NCBI GenBank assembly: GCA_036250195.1
Contig: JAVHZZ010000002.1
Span: 273,467,460-273,531,459, forward strand
Direction: 5' to 3'
Length of the DNA: 64,000 bases
Source: Mixophyes australis
Lineage: Eukaryota > Chordata > Amphibia > Anura > Limnodynastidae
Positions 10,700 through 23,300 of this stretch are shown here, one piece after another (the stretch's first letter is position 1; the number at the start of each line of letters is the position of its first letter). The translations under genes and the position numbers were made by a program. The notes under the pieces were generated by a model. It saw only the letters and a list, made by a program, of their open reading frames with translations, searched no databases and had not been told where the DNA came from.

Positions 10700-11880
10700 T
10701 GTATATACTGTTGTGTGAAAAAGTTTTTGACTCCTTTCTGATTTGTTCTATTTTTGCATATTTGTCACAGTTTATTGTTATAGATTGTCAAACAAAATTG
10801 AATATAAGACAAAGACAACCTAAGTAAACACAAAATACAGTTGGTAATGTCATTTATTGAAGGAAAAGTTATCCAACACCTAAATCACCCATGTCAAAAA
10901 TTAATTGCCCCCCTAAACTTAATAACTTGTTGTGCCACCTTTAACAGCAACATCTGCAACACAAAGCAACTGGAGATAATTGTTCCCTATTACTGTGGAG
11001 GAATTTTGGCCCACTCTTCTTTGCAGAATTGCTTAATAGAGTTTTGAGCATTAACTGTCCGTTTAAGATCCTGCCACAGCATCTTAGTTGGATTCATGTC
11101 AGGATTTTGACTAGGCCACTCAAAAACATTAATTTTGTTTCTTTTGAGCCATTCATAGGTGGACTTGGTCTTGTGCTTCAGATCATTGTCTTGATACAGA
11201 TCCCAATTGTACTCGAGCTTTAGATCACGAACTGATGGCTAGACTTTCTTCCTCATAATTTTCTAGTAGAGAGCAGAATTCATGATTCCATCAATTATGG
11301 CATGTTGCCTAGGTCCTGAAGCAGCAAAGCAACCCTACACCATCAAACTACCGCCACCATGTTTGAATGTTAGTAGGATGTAATAGGACCTATGTCTTAA
11401 AAGAGATGCATTTTTACTCATCAGTCCATAAAACATTAGCTCAAAAGTCTTAGGGATCATCAATGTGTTTTTTTGGCACATGTGAGACAAGCCTTTTGTT
11501 CCTCTTGGTTAGCAGTGGTTTTCTCCTTGCAGCTCTCTAATGAATACTATTTTTACCAGGTCTCTTTCTTGTGGTGGAATCATGAATGCTGACATTAAAT
11601 GAGGTGATGAGGCCTGCAGTACCTTAAAAGTTTGTCTGGGTTCTTTTGTGACTTCCTGGATGAGTCATCAATGCGCTCTTGTATAAATTTTGGTAGGCCA
11701 ACCACTTCTAGGAAGATTCACCACTGTTCCAAATTTTCTCCATTTAGAGATAATAGCTCACAATGTGGTTCGCTGGTGTACCAGAACCTTACAAATGGCT
11801 TTGCAACTCTTTCAAGACTAATATATTTCAATAGCTTTCTTTCTCATCTATTCTGGAATTTCTTTTGATCACGGTTGTGG
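10700..11880 (-). pseudogene. decayed Tc1-like transposase
   Basis: The minus strand reads as a heavily decayed Tc1-type DDE transposase. Recognisable DNA-level landmarks, from the protein start (high coordinates), are the helix-turn-helix region and the 'GRPTK' linker equivalent near 11700. The 'FW.NVLWTDE' equivalent follows near 11440 and the 'GGGSLM' equivalent near 11350. Last come 'DNDPKHT' (lost in indels near 11190) and the C-terminal 'SPDLNP' and 'W' boxes near 11100. Terminal sequence 'gtgtgaaaaagtttttgac' lies near 10712. No frame stays open for more than about 80 codons, so it cannot make protein. Confidence 0.65.
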
Positions 11881-11987
11881 CTGGATCACTTATAAATAAC
11901 TTGTATAAATGTATTTCAATTTTTAGCGCAGCGCAACAATTTATATAATTGCAAATGTACTGATTTTGATACTGTGTTATTGGGAAT

Positions 11988-12711
11988 TGTATGATTGTGT
12001 GTGTATTGGGAATGTGCTTATTTGTGATGCAGTAGCCATGGTGGAGGAAATGTGTAAGAAATCCTAAATTAAGTTAATTAATTCTTTTTATCAGAAGTGA
12101 CAAACACCTGCTTTGGCCTGAAGACCCGGCAGGGGGTTGTTACCTGTTAACATATCTTGTTAGGGAGACAGGAAACCTCCTTTCAATATTGATAGCAAAT
12201 TTCAGATAATCAGGTTGGTGTGAAAGTTAAACTGTGTTAGATGCAATATTATATTATATCCTGATGTTAAATGATATAATGTGATATGAGAAGTGTCAGT
12301 GCCTGGTTGGATCAAAGGGCTGGGCTACCACTGGCAACATGTGTATAAAAGGATCTCTGTTTTACCATGTAAAGTATCATTTTCCATCTGACTTCTGGAT
12401 GATGACCAGTACCACAAACTGGTGTGTAAAAGTCCTTGTCAGGACTCTTGAGCAATAAACCATCACTGCTTGAAGATTCTGCCTGCGACTATTACCTGCT
12501 GTATCCTGTGACCAAAAGATAAGAGCTTACACTCTAATCCATTCCCCGGCTGCCCTGCGATGATCTCAGTGTCTCTGTGTCAATGCTCTGTCCCCTACCC
12601 AGCAGTCCTGATCCATAGTAAGTGGTCAGGAGGTACCAACCAGCCCACAGCAAAGAGGCATTACAGCAGCTTTACCAGCTACCCCAGAATTAAGTGGTTC
12701 TGGGTGTCACA
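11988..12711 (+). repeat. probable solo LTR
   Basis: It is bounded by TGTATGATTGTG and GGGTGTCACA. It has a TATA box 'gtgtataaaagg' (12341-12352) and an AATAAA (12454-12459) about 110 bp downstream, in promoter-then-poly(A) order. No adjoining gag or pol is recognisable. The length of about 720 bp fits a gypsy or retrovirus-like LTR. The left boundary is the weaker one. Confidence 0.45.
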
Positions 12712-13405
12712 AAGGAGCCTAGTAGTGGCAGGCAAATTCTCCTACAACTATTGCGCAGTTGACATTTGCAGTCAGTGAATGTCTGGTGGCAAAGTGGCAC
12801 TAGTATGAGTGGTCATTAACAGTCGGTTACTGATGGTGAGAAGGAAACCAAAATAACTGTGCAGGAAGAACATCTCTCCATTCCTCTTTTACCCCTATAG
12901 ACCAGATCTCAAAGTGAGCTCTTCCGGTTACAGTGGTATACTGTCATGCTTGCTAAGACCTTTTAGATAACTACACATTGATGAGAAGGCTCTATTTAAA
13001 TGATGTTTAGATTCAACAGGGCTGGCATAATCAAGCCTGATTGTGTCTAGTCTATCTGAACCCAATTATCAATTTAATTTGGTTCATAGCTTGAAAGAGT
13101 AAGGGGGCAGTTATTATTTCACACAGGGCCAGTGGGTGTTGGACTAATTTTGTCCTTCAATAAATGAAATTACCATTTCAAAAATGAATTTTGTGTTTAA
13201 TACTCTCTTTGTCACGTATTCAATTTTGGTGATCTGAAACAATCAAGTGTGACAAATATGAAAAATAGTCGGGAATGAGGCAAACATTTTATCACACCAT
13301 TGTATGTAAAAACGAATGCAAAAATATTGTTATATTTGGTGAGAATAGATGGCATCAGAATATGCTTAAAGTAATGAAGCTTTCACAGTTGCTTTACTCA
13401 TCTTA
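12712..13405. other. no recognised gene
   Basis: I see no gene, terminal repeat or tandem array in this AT-rich interval between a probable LTR and the Harbinger-type end at 13406. Confidence 0.5.
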
Positions 13406-13555
13406 GGCCTGATTCATTAAGGTACGGATACGTATCTTTTCCCATTGTCATTTGCGTAGCGTACTCTAAGAGACGGAAACACTTACGCTAGAGAAAAACA
13501 CACCCACTTGCGGCCTTTTATGCCCAAAACGGCGCAGATTAAATTTTTCTGATCA

Positions 13556-14895
13556 GAAATCCAAGTCCTTGCTGAAGAAGTTATTAGTGAATTTCATTCG
13601 GGACAGAAATCCATAACTGGATATGAGCGAGCCCAGAAATGGGCTGAAATTACAAACAAAATAAATGTAGCTTTGTGATGCCAGCGTAAACCTGCAGAAG
13701 TGCAGAAACGGTACAACTCCAATGTTTCTTCTAAAGCACTCTTTTGTTTAGATGACTCAAAGCATATTACTAGTTAGACAATTGTGAACTTAACACATCC
13801 TTGTGTCTGTGTAAGTCATTTCTCTAGCAAGGCCTTAGTTACACTACGAAATCACCATGATACTTTTACAAATAAACATGTTTATACCTGCTTTTCGGGA
13901 CTGGCAAGGGCTGTTTGTTTGCAAATTCCCTGGAATCTTAATCTTGTAAAATGCTGCATCACACTTGTGCCCGGTTGTTTAAAAAGGTTAAATTTTGCGT
14001 CAAACTTTGGATTTAAAATCTTCTCTTCTCTTTTTCTATATAAACAGAACGTGAAGACCAGGCTGCTGGGGAGGTGGAGGAGGTAGTTGGTAGTGATGTG
14101 GAGGAGCCTCAGAGGGAGCAGGCTGAATTCTCAAGGGTGCGGTCACTCTCACTCGTATCTCAACGATTTGAAGCCGTCACCTATTCACTGGACACTCATG
14201 TTGCACAAATAGCAAGCACTCTACTCCGCATGGAACACCAACTCACCACTTTGAATAACACACTCACCACTTTCAATAGCACATTCACAAACCAAACGTC
14301 CACTCTCAACTTAACTAATATTGCAACACTCCTGGGTGATCTCTTGCATGCCCATTCCCAACGCACATCCGGCACATTCCCTTCACCCATTTCACCCCAT
14401 ACCACACCTGCTTCATTCCCCACCTCCCAACACCAGTTGTCTCTTGCCTCCCCCCTCCCTGTCCAGTCTCTTGCCCCCCATCCTTGCTATTACCCCCCTC
14501 CCTTTCCAGTCTATTGCCCCACTCAATGCCCAGTCTATTGCCCCCCCTGTTCATGCTATTGCCCCCATCCCTGTCCATGCTCTTGCCCCCACTCCCTGCC
14601 CCGGACCCTGCCCAGAGCCTTGCCCATCTACTTTCCCAGACCCTTGCCAATCTCCCTGCCCATGCTCTTGCCCTTCTCCTTTCCCCATCTCTTGCCTCCC
14701 CCTCCCTGCCCAGTCTCTTGCCTCCCCCTCTCCCTGTCCAGGCTCTTGCCTCCCCGCCACGCCCAGGCCCCTGCGCCTTCACTGCGTCGGCACAATCTGC
14801 TGTCCTCGAGAGTTCGGATGCTTTCTCTGAGCCCTCCACATCACAGATAACGAGAAGCCAGGACCGGTGTGTGATGGGCCCAGTGCCACCCAAAA
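13556..14895 (+). pseudogene. Harbinger Myb/SANT-like partner gene
   Basis: Exon 1 (13556-about 13720) reads 'EEVISEFHSGQKSITGYERA' and 'KWAEITNKIN', followed by 'CQRKPAEVQKRYN'. This is the Myb/SANT-like DNA-binding domain of Harbinger partner proteins, which help the transposase reach the nucleus and bind element ends. One in-frame TGA (13676-13678) interrupts it. A likely intron follows. Exon 2 starts after 'ctatataaacag' at 14048 and reads an acidic segment, then a helical region 'LRMEHQLTTLNNTLTTFNST'. A long Pro/Cys/Ser-rich low-complexity tract (14455-14780) follows, in which the frame shifts. The most plausible end is near 14895. It is broken by the stop and by slippage in the repeat. 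Confidence 0.6.
14455..14780 (+). repeat. C-rich degenerate tandem repeat
   Basis: A pyrimidine-rich array of short units such as 'tcttgcccccc', 'ccctgcccag' and 'tgctattgcccc' encodes Pro/Cys/Leu-rich text in all three frames. This explains the several overlapping long open frames here on both strands. It lies inside exon 2 of the Myb-like gene and probably expands by slippage. Confidence 0.6.
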
Positions 14896-15514
14896 AATGT
14901 TTTTATTTTTTTTACAATTTGTACTAAATTTATAAGATATATTAAAAACATATAATTTCTTATAAAACTATGTGGTTGTTAGTTATTGTGGGCATATTAA
15001 GTTTTGATGGTAAAAATCAGACATTTTTCCCAGTGTCAGGATATTGTTATCTCAGAACACTGAGTCTACATTCCTTCAAACAATAATTGCAAAGTGTCTT
15101 ACAAGATATTTATGTTTAAAATGGTGTGCCAAATTAGTGCCAAACTGTCATCCTATGTCTATTTGTGCCAATAATACACATACCCATGAGTACTTAAAAT
15201 CCAAGAGGACACTCAAACAGTTTGTTCCACAGGGACAAGTGTCTAACGTCACAGTAGACTACAACCTTTCCAAGTGAGTATCATGGATGCTTAATGTACA
15301 CATTTCAGACCAATATCCAGACATTTAGACCTGTCTGTCCCTTATTGTGTATTCCCGAGATGTGTGTACAAGTTAACTGTAGTGCAAGGCAAGGTTTCAT
15401 TGTCCTAGGCTCTGTGTTGCATGTACATGTTTAGTTTCAACCCTTATGGACATAAGGTAGGACTTTTAAACAGAATCCATGAGGCAATTGTCCCTACAAA
15501 GAATGCCTGATAGT
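14896..15514. other. no recognised gene
   Basis: AT-rich 3' flank of the Myb-like gene. There is no consensus AATAAA close by. The nearest A-rich run is 'atattaaaaacatataat' around 14940. No other feature is supported. Confidence 0.4.
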
Positions 15515-15838
15515 GCCTGATTCCTTTAACAACTTAGTACAGACATTTATTACTTCAGTGTCCTGGACTAAACCATGTGAAGATGCAAAGGTGCAAAAAT
15601 ATTTGTAGATTTTGCACCTTGGTTCAATACAGTCTGTTTTTCATGTAGCACACAAATCTCAACTCTAAATATCAGTCTTTGTCAAATAACTATTTAGTGG
15701 TGTCCTACATGACAAAGCAGCCATGCATTGCATAATTTTGTCCATAGTGATCAAATTGATAAGCCTTTTATTTAAACCTGGTTTTGGACAGGAGACTAAA
15801 GTTCAAAATGTCTGCACAAATGTACTTAACGAATCAGG
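15515..15838. mobile_element. MITE copy, CCTGATTC ends
   Basis: The ends are 'gcctgattcctttaac' and 'gttaa-type' 'cttaacgaatcaggt' in inverted order. The interior resembles the MITE at 9512, with 'accatgtgaagatgcaaagg' against 'accatgttacaatgcaaagg', then a 'gtagcacacaaat' against 'tagcaaacaaat' block. The copy is about 324 bp long and diverged. The duplication is not clear. Confidence 0.5.
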
Positions 15839-15974
15839 TTGGTAGTTTGTTATAATGTCAAATTGTGTCATGTGAATGGCAGAGACTATAGGTGGATTGT
15901 AGAGAATTGCTCATACTGGGTCATGGCTTCAAAATGCCTACATATTTTACACCAATTGCAGTGTCTCATGGCTT

Positions 15975-16617
15975 TATCACGAGCCGCTGCGGCTCGCTTC
16001 CAGCGCCCTCTGGCGTCCCGGTCGTCAAGGTGGGTGGTGCCAAGGCAACAGTCGGACGCCTCTAGTTCAGCGCAGCGTCCCGGCAAAGTGGGAGGCCGGG
16101 TGCGTGTGCGCACAGTGTCCTCCAGTTAACTAGTCCAGCCTGTGGCTAATTAGGTTATTAGTATACTGCCGCTGTGTATGTTCCAGGGACAAGCCCTGAT
16201 TGGTTGCTCTGGGTATAAAAGGCAGGGAAGGCTTAGCCTCCCTGCCGGTTATAGAATTCTGTTCACAGTACTGCTGCCTACTTCTGAGCCCTGTTGGTGT
16301 TTAACCTCTGATTGTTCTCTCGTGTATGACCCCTTGCTTGGATTTGGACACTGCCTGTTTGCTCGTGACCCTGACCCTTCTTGCCTGTATCTTGGACCAT
16401 GCTACCGTGCCTGTGACCTCTGACCTCGGCCTGTTTATTAGATTCGCTGTCTGCTGTCGGCCCTCGACCCTTGCCTGGACTTCTCTCCACTTTCCTGGGT
16501 TCTCCCCGACCGGTGCACATTTCACAACCCTCTGTTAGTCTGTGGCCAAGTCTGTCCCCACCACTAGGGGCTCCAGTGAACACCAGGCTTTTGTTCAACC
16601 TGCAGTGTTCCTCGCTA
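15975..16617 (+). repeat. solo LTR related to the 52-61 kb gypsy
   Basis: It starts TATCACGAGCC, corresponding to TGTCACAAGCC in the gypsy LTR at 60688-61277. It shares 'ggtgcacatttcacaaccct', 'gtctgtccccaccac' and the 'cctggacttc' repeats with that LTR. TATA box 'gggtataaaaggc' is at 16211-16223. No internal region adjoins it, so it is a solo LTR left by recombination. The first dinucleotide has mutated. Confidence 0.65.
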
Positions 16618-17394
16618 CGTATGGAAATACTACAAACCAAGGTTATTTCATAAATTTCATATGTTATCTCTCAATAATGTAACACCACTCACAGGTTCTA
16701 AAGCAACTAATGGTCTAGTTTATTCCATTCAAGGTATGCACCAAGTACATGAATCGTACCTTCTAATCAGTACTGGTCTGATTATGGGCTTTTTTCAAAA
16801 ATATAAGAAGTGGCTGACACCCGGCCAGTGCTCCACATTCACATTCACCCTGTTGTTTGCAAGCACACCTAATCAGCAGATATGGCCTAACTTTAGCAGA
16901 ACAACTAAGATAAATGGTCATCTCAGTCGTTTACAGAGGCCAGTTCAGTAGGCAGAGCCTCCCAACAGTAGTTTGTTTAAACAAAGTTAGTTCTAGGTAA
17001 TTGAAAATGTGCCAAACAGGAAAACACACATATTGATGTCTGTTTTTACAGTTTGATAATACAGAGACAATTCCCCATTTAGCATAAGTGACAACTATGA
17101 AGCCTCAGAATACCAGGAAAACCTACAGTGTATTTGTTGGTGTTACAGCGACTCATATCCAAACACAGTATGGTGGTGAGCACGGATCAGAGATTGACTT
17201 GAACCCAGACATTAAGCATTCACAGGACTAATGTGTGATAGGGCAGACACTCTAGGATGAGATGGGGAACCAAAGTACATCTTAAATGGTGTAGAGTCAG
17301 TTTTGGCCGAAATTAAACGTTGCATTCAATATATGAGGCCAATCCATAGGGAATAATGTGAAGGTTGGTATTAAGGTTAGGCTTTATTAAACTC
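16618..17394. other. no recognised gene
   Basis: I recognise nothing here. It could be Harbinger interior or older host DNA. Confidence 0.4.
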
Positions 17395-17397
17395 TCA

Positions 17398-17586
17398 GGG
17401 GTAAATGTATCAATATGCGGGTTCTTCAACACCCGCGTGTTCAGCCTCTTCCGCGATTAAATTTCAAGCGGCGCTGCATTGTAAAGGGAAGTTAACCCTT
17501 TACAATGCAGCGCCGCTTGAAATTTAATCGCGGAAGAGGCTGAACACGCGGGTGTTGAAGAACCCGCAGATTGATACATTTATCCC
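17398..17586. mobile_element. near-perfect palindromic MITE (189 bp)
   Basis: Two arms of about 90 nt are almost perfect inverted copies around a 7-nt loop 'aagttaa' (near 17492-17498). The ends are GGGGTAAATGTATCAA and its complement. A 3-bp duplication 'tca' flanks it (17395-17397, 17587-17589). The near identity of the arms implies a young or gene-converted element. The end sequence is shared with MITE copies at 42218 and 63635. Confidence 0.75.
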
Positions 17587-17589
17587 TCA

Positions 17590-20029
17590 TTGTCAACATT
17601 TGGGTGGAGGGCTTGGCCTGACCAATGTGATTGTTTAAATAATTAGTTATGTGCACTCCTTCGCATTGTGACTTGGTGGTGCACAGTTCACATTTGAAAT
17701 ATAGGTAGTGATTTCATTTCGAACACAGTTCCTCTAGGTTCCATGATGACTATGCAGCCATGGTATCTTCCTAACCAAGTAGCTGCTTAAGCCCCAAAAA
17801 CTAAGATTAGTGTATGCTGCAAATTTAAAATGCACTTTGGTGTAAAGCCCTATGCTTGGGATGTGCTTGGACATCTAGTAACGGATTGTGTGCCAGTGGT
17901 CATTACTTACTGCTTGCTGGATGATGGGCACTCTGCTGTGTGAGGAGACTGAAATTGTTGCCTCACAGTGCTATGATGTCTAACACTTGGAAAGTACTTG
18001 TGAATACCTTACATTTACACACAGAAGCAGGCATTGGTGTTACTATGCCACAAAGTATCCCTAAATATTATTTACGCATACACACTGACAGATCCGACTT
18101 GAATATATTCCCATCCTAATTGTGGCTTAATTTGGAGGTTTGGCCCTTTCAGAGGCCATTAGCTATGTGAATGCTATTGCCAAGCAATGATACATTCTGA
18201 CACCAAGATCCAATCTTAAATTTGGATCCTAACTACTTGGATAACATATTGTGAAGGTCACAAAAACATGACCAGTGTGTGCAGGCTAAGAATGTGTGTC
18301 TTCGAAACATTTTAGTTGGCTACAAAGTGAGTATCTGTGTGGGGCTGGAATGGAACATTGCATGGCTTGACCAATAAACAATATAGGTGATGTGTAATAT
18401 ATCACAAATAGCTTACAAAGACAATCCACACTGAAAAGGGAGGATAGTGTCATTGTTTGTCTGGTGTCCCAAAGTGGATTTAAAGGTAATCTGGAGACAG
18501 ACTCCAAAAGATGGTCAACTTGCGTCTGACATCAAAGCATTGAACTGGATTGTGTGGGCTTTGTGTTTGCCATTTGGCTGTGGGCCTGATTTTAAACAAA
18601 GTGGCAATTGGGGCAGAAGTCAATTTTGGTCCTGTTTTTTGGAAAAGGTCCAAGGCTAGGAAGTGTTGTGGGCAATTCTTCAAAATTTAAGGGACAATCT
18701 TTTACAGAGAATAATTCAAAATGTAGAAGTTTGTGTTCACATACCATGTTAAACTTGCAGCATACAAATTCCAAACACTTGGCCAGAAAGCAAGCAACCA
18801 GACATACAAACCTCCAAAAAAAACCATAATGGGAAATAGGTAAAACCCACTACAGAGAGTGGGTTTTTAGGCTACGGTCTGTCTGTGGCAAAGGACAAAA
18901 TAACCACACATGCAATCAATATATTGTACTAATAGACATGTGCCGAAATGGGCCCCAAAGCACTATATATGGATTGTTGTGTATGACAAGAGGAAGCACA
19001 GCAGTGTAGTAATCAACAGATTCTTGCTTGGGACTGTTTGGTGACACAATTGCAGGTTCAGATTTATTGATTACATACATGATTCAAAACTTGCTACAAA
19101 ATACATAGCAAAGAAGTCAGTGGTCTGTGTAGCAAAGTTCCTTGGATGAAAAGCTGACAATCTGACCAAAGTAAAGAAATACATAAGCAGGCTTGGAGCA
19201 TTGGAGAAATGCTTCAACATGTAGGGAAACACAAAATGGAGAACTCCAAAATGCAAACCAGCTTGGACTGTTTCACCACTTGGGCAGAGACATAGCAAAG
19301 AAGTCAGTGGTCTGTGCAGCAAAGTTCCTTGGATGAAGAGCTGACAATCTGGCCAAAGTGAAGAAATACATAAGCAGGCTTGGAGCATTGGAGAAATACT
19401 TCAATATGTAGGGAAACACGAAATGCAGAACTCCAAAATCCAGGCCAACGTGTCCTGTTGAATGTCAAACAAACAATTACTAAGGCAATATGAGATCACA
19501 ATGAACTTTCATTTATGTACTTTGTTTATGCCTTGGTGCACATGAAGGTGGCTACTGTATTGTAATGTGAAAAGTGTCTGGTAAGGTTCTACACACTATT
19601 CTCTGTAATAGTGGCTTGTGTGTTTGAGCTATATCTTGGTTTCAGAGTGTGGACTCTGATGATTTTGTCTGGAAAGTACAACAAAAACCATAAGTAACAC
19701 AAATAGCACATTGACAAATGTTGACTTAGCAGACCCAGAAATGTAATGGTTACATATGTCAATATTGTATGCAGCACACACACACACTTGACAATAACAT
19801 GTTATTGATGCAAACACTATAGATACTTACATTTGTCAACTGCCTTCACCATGGCCACATCCTCCAACTCCAAAGGCAAGTGCTATGTCACTTAGCCCAG
19901 CACAATACCCTTGAAGGGTGAAACAGCCTGTATTTAAAAACCAAAAGCATTACTTTAACAAATGTGACATTCTTAGCACTGTAATGGGTCCAAATTCAAA
20001 TATAAACTTCACATGCCTTCATGAACACT
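17590..20029. other. no recognised gene; one tandem duplication
   Basis: Apart from the 187-bp tandem duplication (19104-about 19440) and a small hairpin (near 18844-18875, 'aaacccact...agtgggttt'), nothing is identifiable. If the Harbinger reading is right, this is part of its interior. Confidence 0.4.
19104..19440. repeat. 187-bp tandem duplication
   Basis: The text starting 'catagcaaagaagtcagtgg' occurs at 19104 and again at 19291. It continues in parallel through 'gttccttggatga', 'gctgacaatctg' and 'aagcaggcttggagcattgg'. The period is 187 bp and identity is high (above about 90% by eye). The second copy fades after about 19440. Confidence 0.8.
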
Positions 20030-20399
20030 GTTAGGATAGATTTTTTTTTTTACAATTCTCTATTTTAGATGGTAAAGCAATACAAGGCATACAAAATACA
20101 AAATCGGAAAGTTACAGTGTGTACATAAAAAGACATTTGCATTGAAATGAAATCCAGGAAAGACGTCCACAGGGAACTTGATATGTAAAGTGACCAATTT
20201 TTTATGTTATTTCTTGATTTACCTTACATAAAACAGACAATATAAACATAGTTTGGGGGGGGTAGAGGGGGGATAAGAAGGGGGAGGGAAGAAGGAAGAC
20301 GACAGTAGCTAAGCAAGAGTGCGGTGAGAAAGAAGATAATGAGAATGTGTTAGAAGGTCAAGGGCTGGTAGAGCAGGAACAGGGTCCCACCCGCCACAC

Positions 20400-23300
20400 A
20401 TGGGCCACCACGAGGATATTAAGTGTCAGAGGGGAACGCGCTTTCCGCCATTTGCCATGGAGCCCAAGCTTGGTTGAAAGTGTAACCTCTGTTGTGTAAG
20501 TGGTAAGTAATCTCTTCCATTGCTGCCACATGCCAGATTTGTTTTTTAAGGGCCGAAAAAGATGGAGAAGAACTATGCTTCCAGTTGAGTGCAATAAGGG
20601 ATTTGGCGGTTTTCAATTTTTTAGAGAATTTATCAAGATCCGGGGGAGGGTAGCAAAGGAGAAAGATCCAAGGATCCTTCGCAATGGGAGTCACAAATAA
20701 GGTATTGATAAAGCCATGGATTGCATCTCAGAAGGGAGCGATAATTGGACAAGTCCACCAGATATGTGTCATAGATCCCCTGTGGCCACACCCCCACCAG
20801 CAGTCAGGCGACGAGGAGGGGAACATTGTATGAAGTCGGGTGGGGGTATAGTACCAGCGAGAGTAAATTTTATAGGATGTTTCTTTTAGTCTGGTCGATA
20901 TAGAGTTTTTGGCTATCCCCAGTCTCATGTCCTCCCAGGCCTCCTCATCCGGCGGATCATTCAACCTCATGGTGGAGCTGAGGGAGAAGAGTGGAATCAA
21001 GAAAGATACTATAAAGCTGTGATATCATACCCTTAGACATGGGGTGGAGTTTGCAAAGGCTCTCAAATGGAGTTAGGAGACGCAGAATAAATTTGGGTGG
21101 CAAGGATCGCAAAAAGTGACTGTCAGGCGCCGTCCCAGTGCTGTGTCCGTTGCACAGAGACAGACGCCTGTTACTGCCGCTAGACAACTGAGCACAGCGG
21201 TCAGCGGTCACGCGTTCCGTTGCTAGGCAACGGAACGCTCTCCAGTAGTTCCGGCGGTGGGGTTCAGCGTCACCACCGCCGCTGATTAGTGCAGGTATTT
21301 AAAGTTCACTCTGGCACTAGGAGAGTGCCAGAGTATTAGGTCCACCCTAGCTCCAGCGTTCCTGTGCAGTTCTTGTTCCTCTGTGAATTACCCGGATTGT
21401 TCCTGACCATTCTTCCTCTTTTCACCCTGTGTACTGGACCCGGCTTGCTGACTATTCTCTCCTGCGCTTCTGACCCTGGACCCGGCTATTCTTGACTACG
21501 TTATTGGAATCTCCCTGTGGCATATCCTGACCTTTGGTTCTGACCCGGCTATCCCTGACTACGATCTTGGATTCCTGATTTCTCGGTTCTGACCCAGCCT
21601 GCCTGACTCCGCTTCCATCCTACCGCTTCACTGGTTGCTCCCTCTGAGGCCCGCGACCTGCGTGTCTCCTGCAGCTAAGATCATACTCCCTTGCGGGGGT
21701 TCCTGGTGAAGACCTGGGACACGTTAGACGCTTCTTTGGTGAGTAGTGCCAAAACCAGTAAGCAGAATATTCTAAGTTGTGACTGATTTGGAAAAACTCA
21801 AAGGGGCTAAGCGTCCGGTCTGGGGAGTGAGACTGAAGTTCAGCCAGTGGAAGACATTGACCTTGTTTCGAGAAGTCTGATGGGAATTTAGGGCCAGCCT
21901 GAGTCCAGAGACGGTGTCTCAATCTAGAGAGGTCAGGAGGAAATATGGGATTAAACCAGATGGGGGTCAATGGAGAGAGGGCAGATGTGAGTTTTAATTT
22001 AAAGGAGTAAGAGTCCCAAATCTTAATGTCAAATTTAATGGTGGGAAGGAGTTTAGAGGGCGATGGGCGATGTATGGGGGGTAGGCCCCAAAGTGGAGTC
22101 AGATCAGGGAGGGCAATATGCGCCGCCTCCAGGTCAAGCCATGACATGGAACCTGAGGGGGCATATGATGCAACAATTTGGGAGAAGTGGGAAGCCAGGT
22201 AGTAAATCTTAATATCGGGTAGACCCCTACCACCACCAGGGATAGGTTTCTTCAGGACAGCAACTGAGACCCTTGGAGGCCTATGATTCCAGATAAACCA
22301 GGTAAGGGCCTTCTGGATATTGAATAGGAGGGTAGCAGGGACAGCAACTGGTAGGGTTTGGAAGAGGTACAGCAATTTGGGTATGATATTCATTTTTACT
22401 GCAATGATCCTACCCAGCCACGAGATAATAAGGTGGTTCCAAGAAGCCAAATCCGATTGAGTTTTGGAGAAGAGAGGTTGGAAGTTCTCTTGGTAGAGGA
22501 GATCGTATCAGGATGTGAGATAGACTCACAGATATTTTATTTTTCTAGTCTGCCATTTAAATTTGAATGAGGACCGTAATACTTCGGCCTCCTGGGGGGA
22601 GACATGGAGCAATAGGGGCTCTGATTTTGTATAATTTATTTTATAGCTAGATCTCCTGGTGTTTGCAATATGTATAATATCAATGGCCATTCTGGTGTTG
22701 TCTCTGGCGCCCCCGAATAAATCCCACCTGGTAGTAGTGGATCAACGAGAGAAGGAATATGATTAGACGATTTGCCAGAATCTTAGCGAAAATCTTCAGA
22801 TCCAGATTTAGAAGGGAGATGGGTCTGTAGCTGGCACAATGAAATGTATCCTTTCCATCTTTTGTGATCACTACAATTATAGCTTCGAGCATTTCGGGTG
22901 GGAAGGGGGTTCCTTGAAGGACACAATTGTACAGGGAGAGCAGGTGGGGGGCAAGCACACTCAAATCTTTTTTATAATAAGCTGCCGTAAATCCATCTGG
23001 GCCTGGAGATTTTCCATTTTTTTGTGATTTAATAGTAAGCTGAATTTCGTCTAATGTAATTTCTTCGTTGAGGAATTGGAGGGCCTGCTGGGACAATTTA
23101 GGAAGTTTAGATTTAGCAAGGAAGTCTGATATCAACGAGCCATTAGACTGCTGCGGGATAGAGACAGGGGGATATGGAAGATTATAAAGGTCAGAGTAAT
23201 ATTGCTGGAAAGCCTCTCTGATGGCAGCAGGGTTATGGAGGAGCTGGTTATTAGAATCACGAATCGATAAAATATTTTTGTGGGTCCTTTCTGAACGAAG

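Noticed and set aside
11029..11868. Short plus-strand ORFs as genes
   Set aside because: They lie antisense to a decayed Tc1 transposase and carry no features of their own.
14196..14893. Minus-strand open frames rich in Gly/Arg/Glu
   Set aside because: They are the complement of the C-rich tract in the Myb-like gene and have no independent support.
19104..19440. A CRISPR-like or satellite array
   Set aside because: Only two head-to-tail units of 187 bp exist, without spacers.
21121..21729. Part of the L1 ORF2
   Set aside because: The text has LTR-like start, TATA and pyrimidine-rich layout, matches 9841-10419, and its removal restores the L1 frame.
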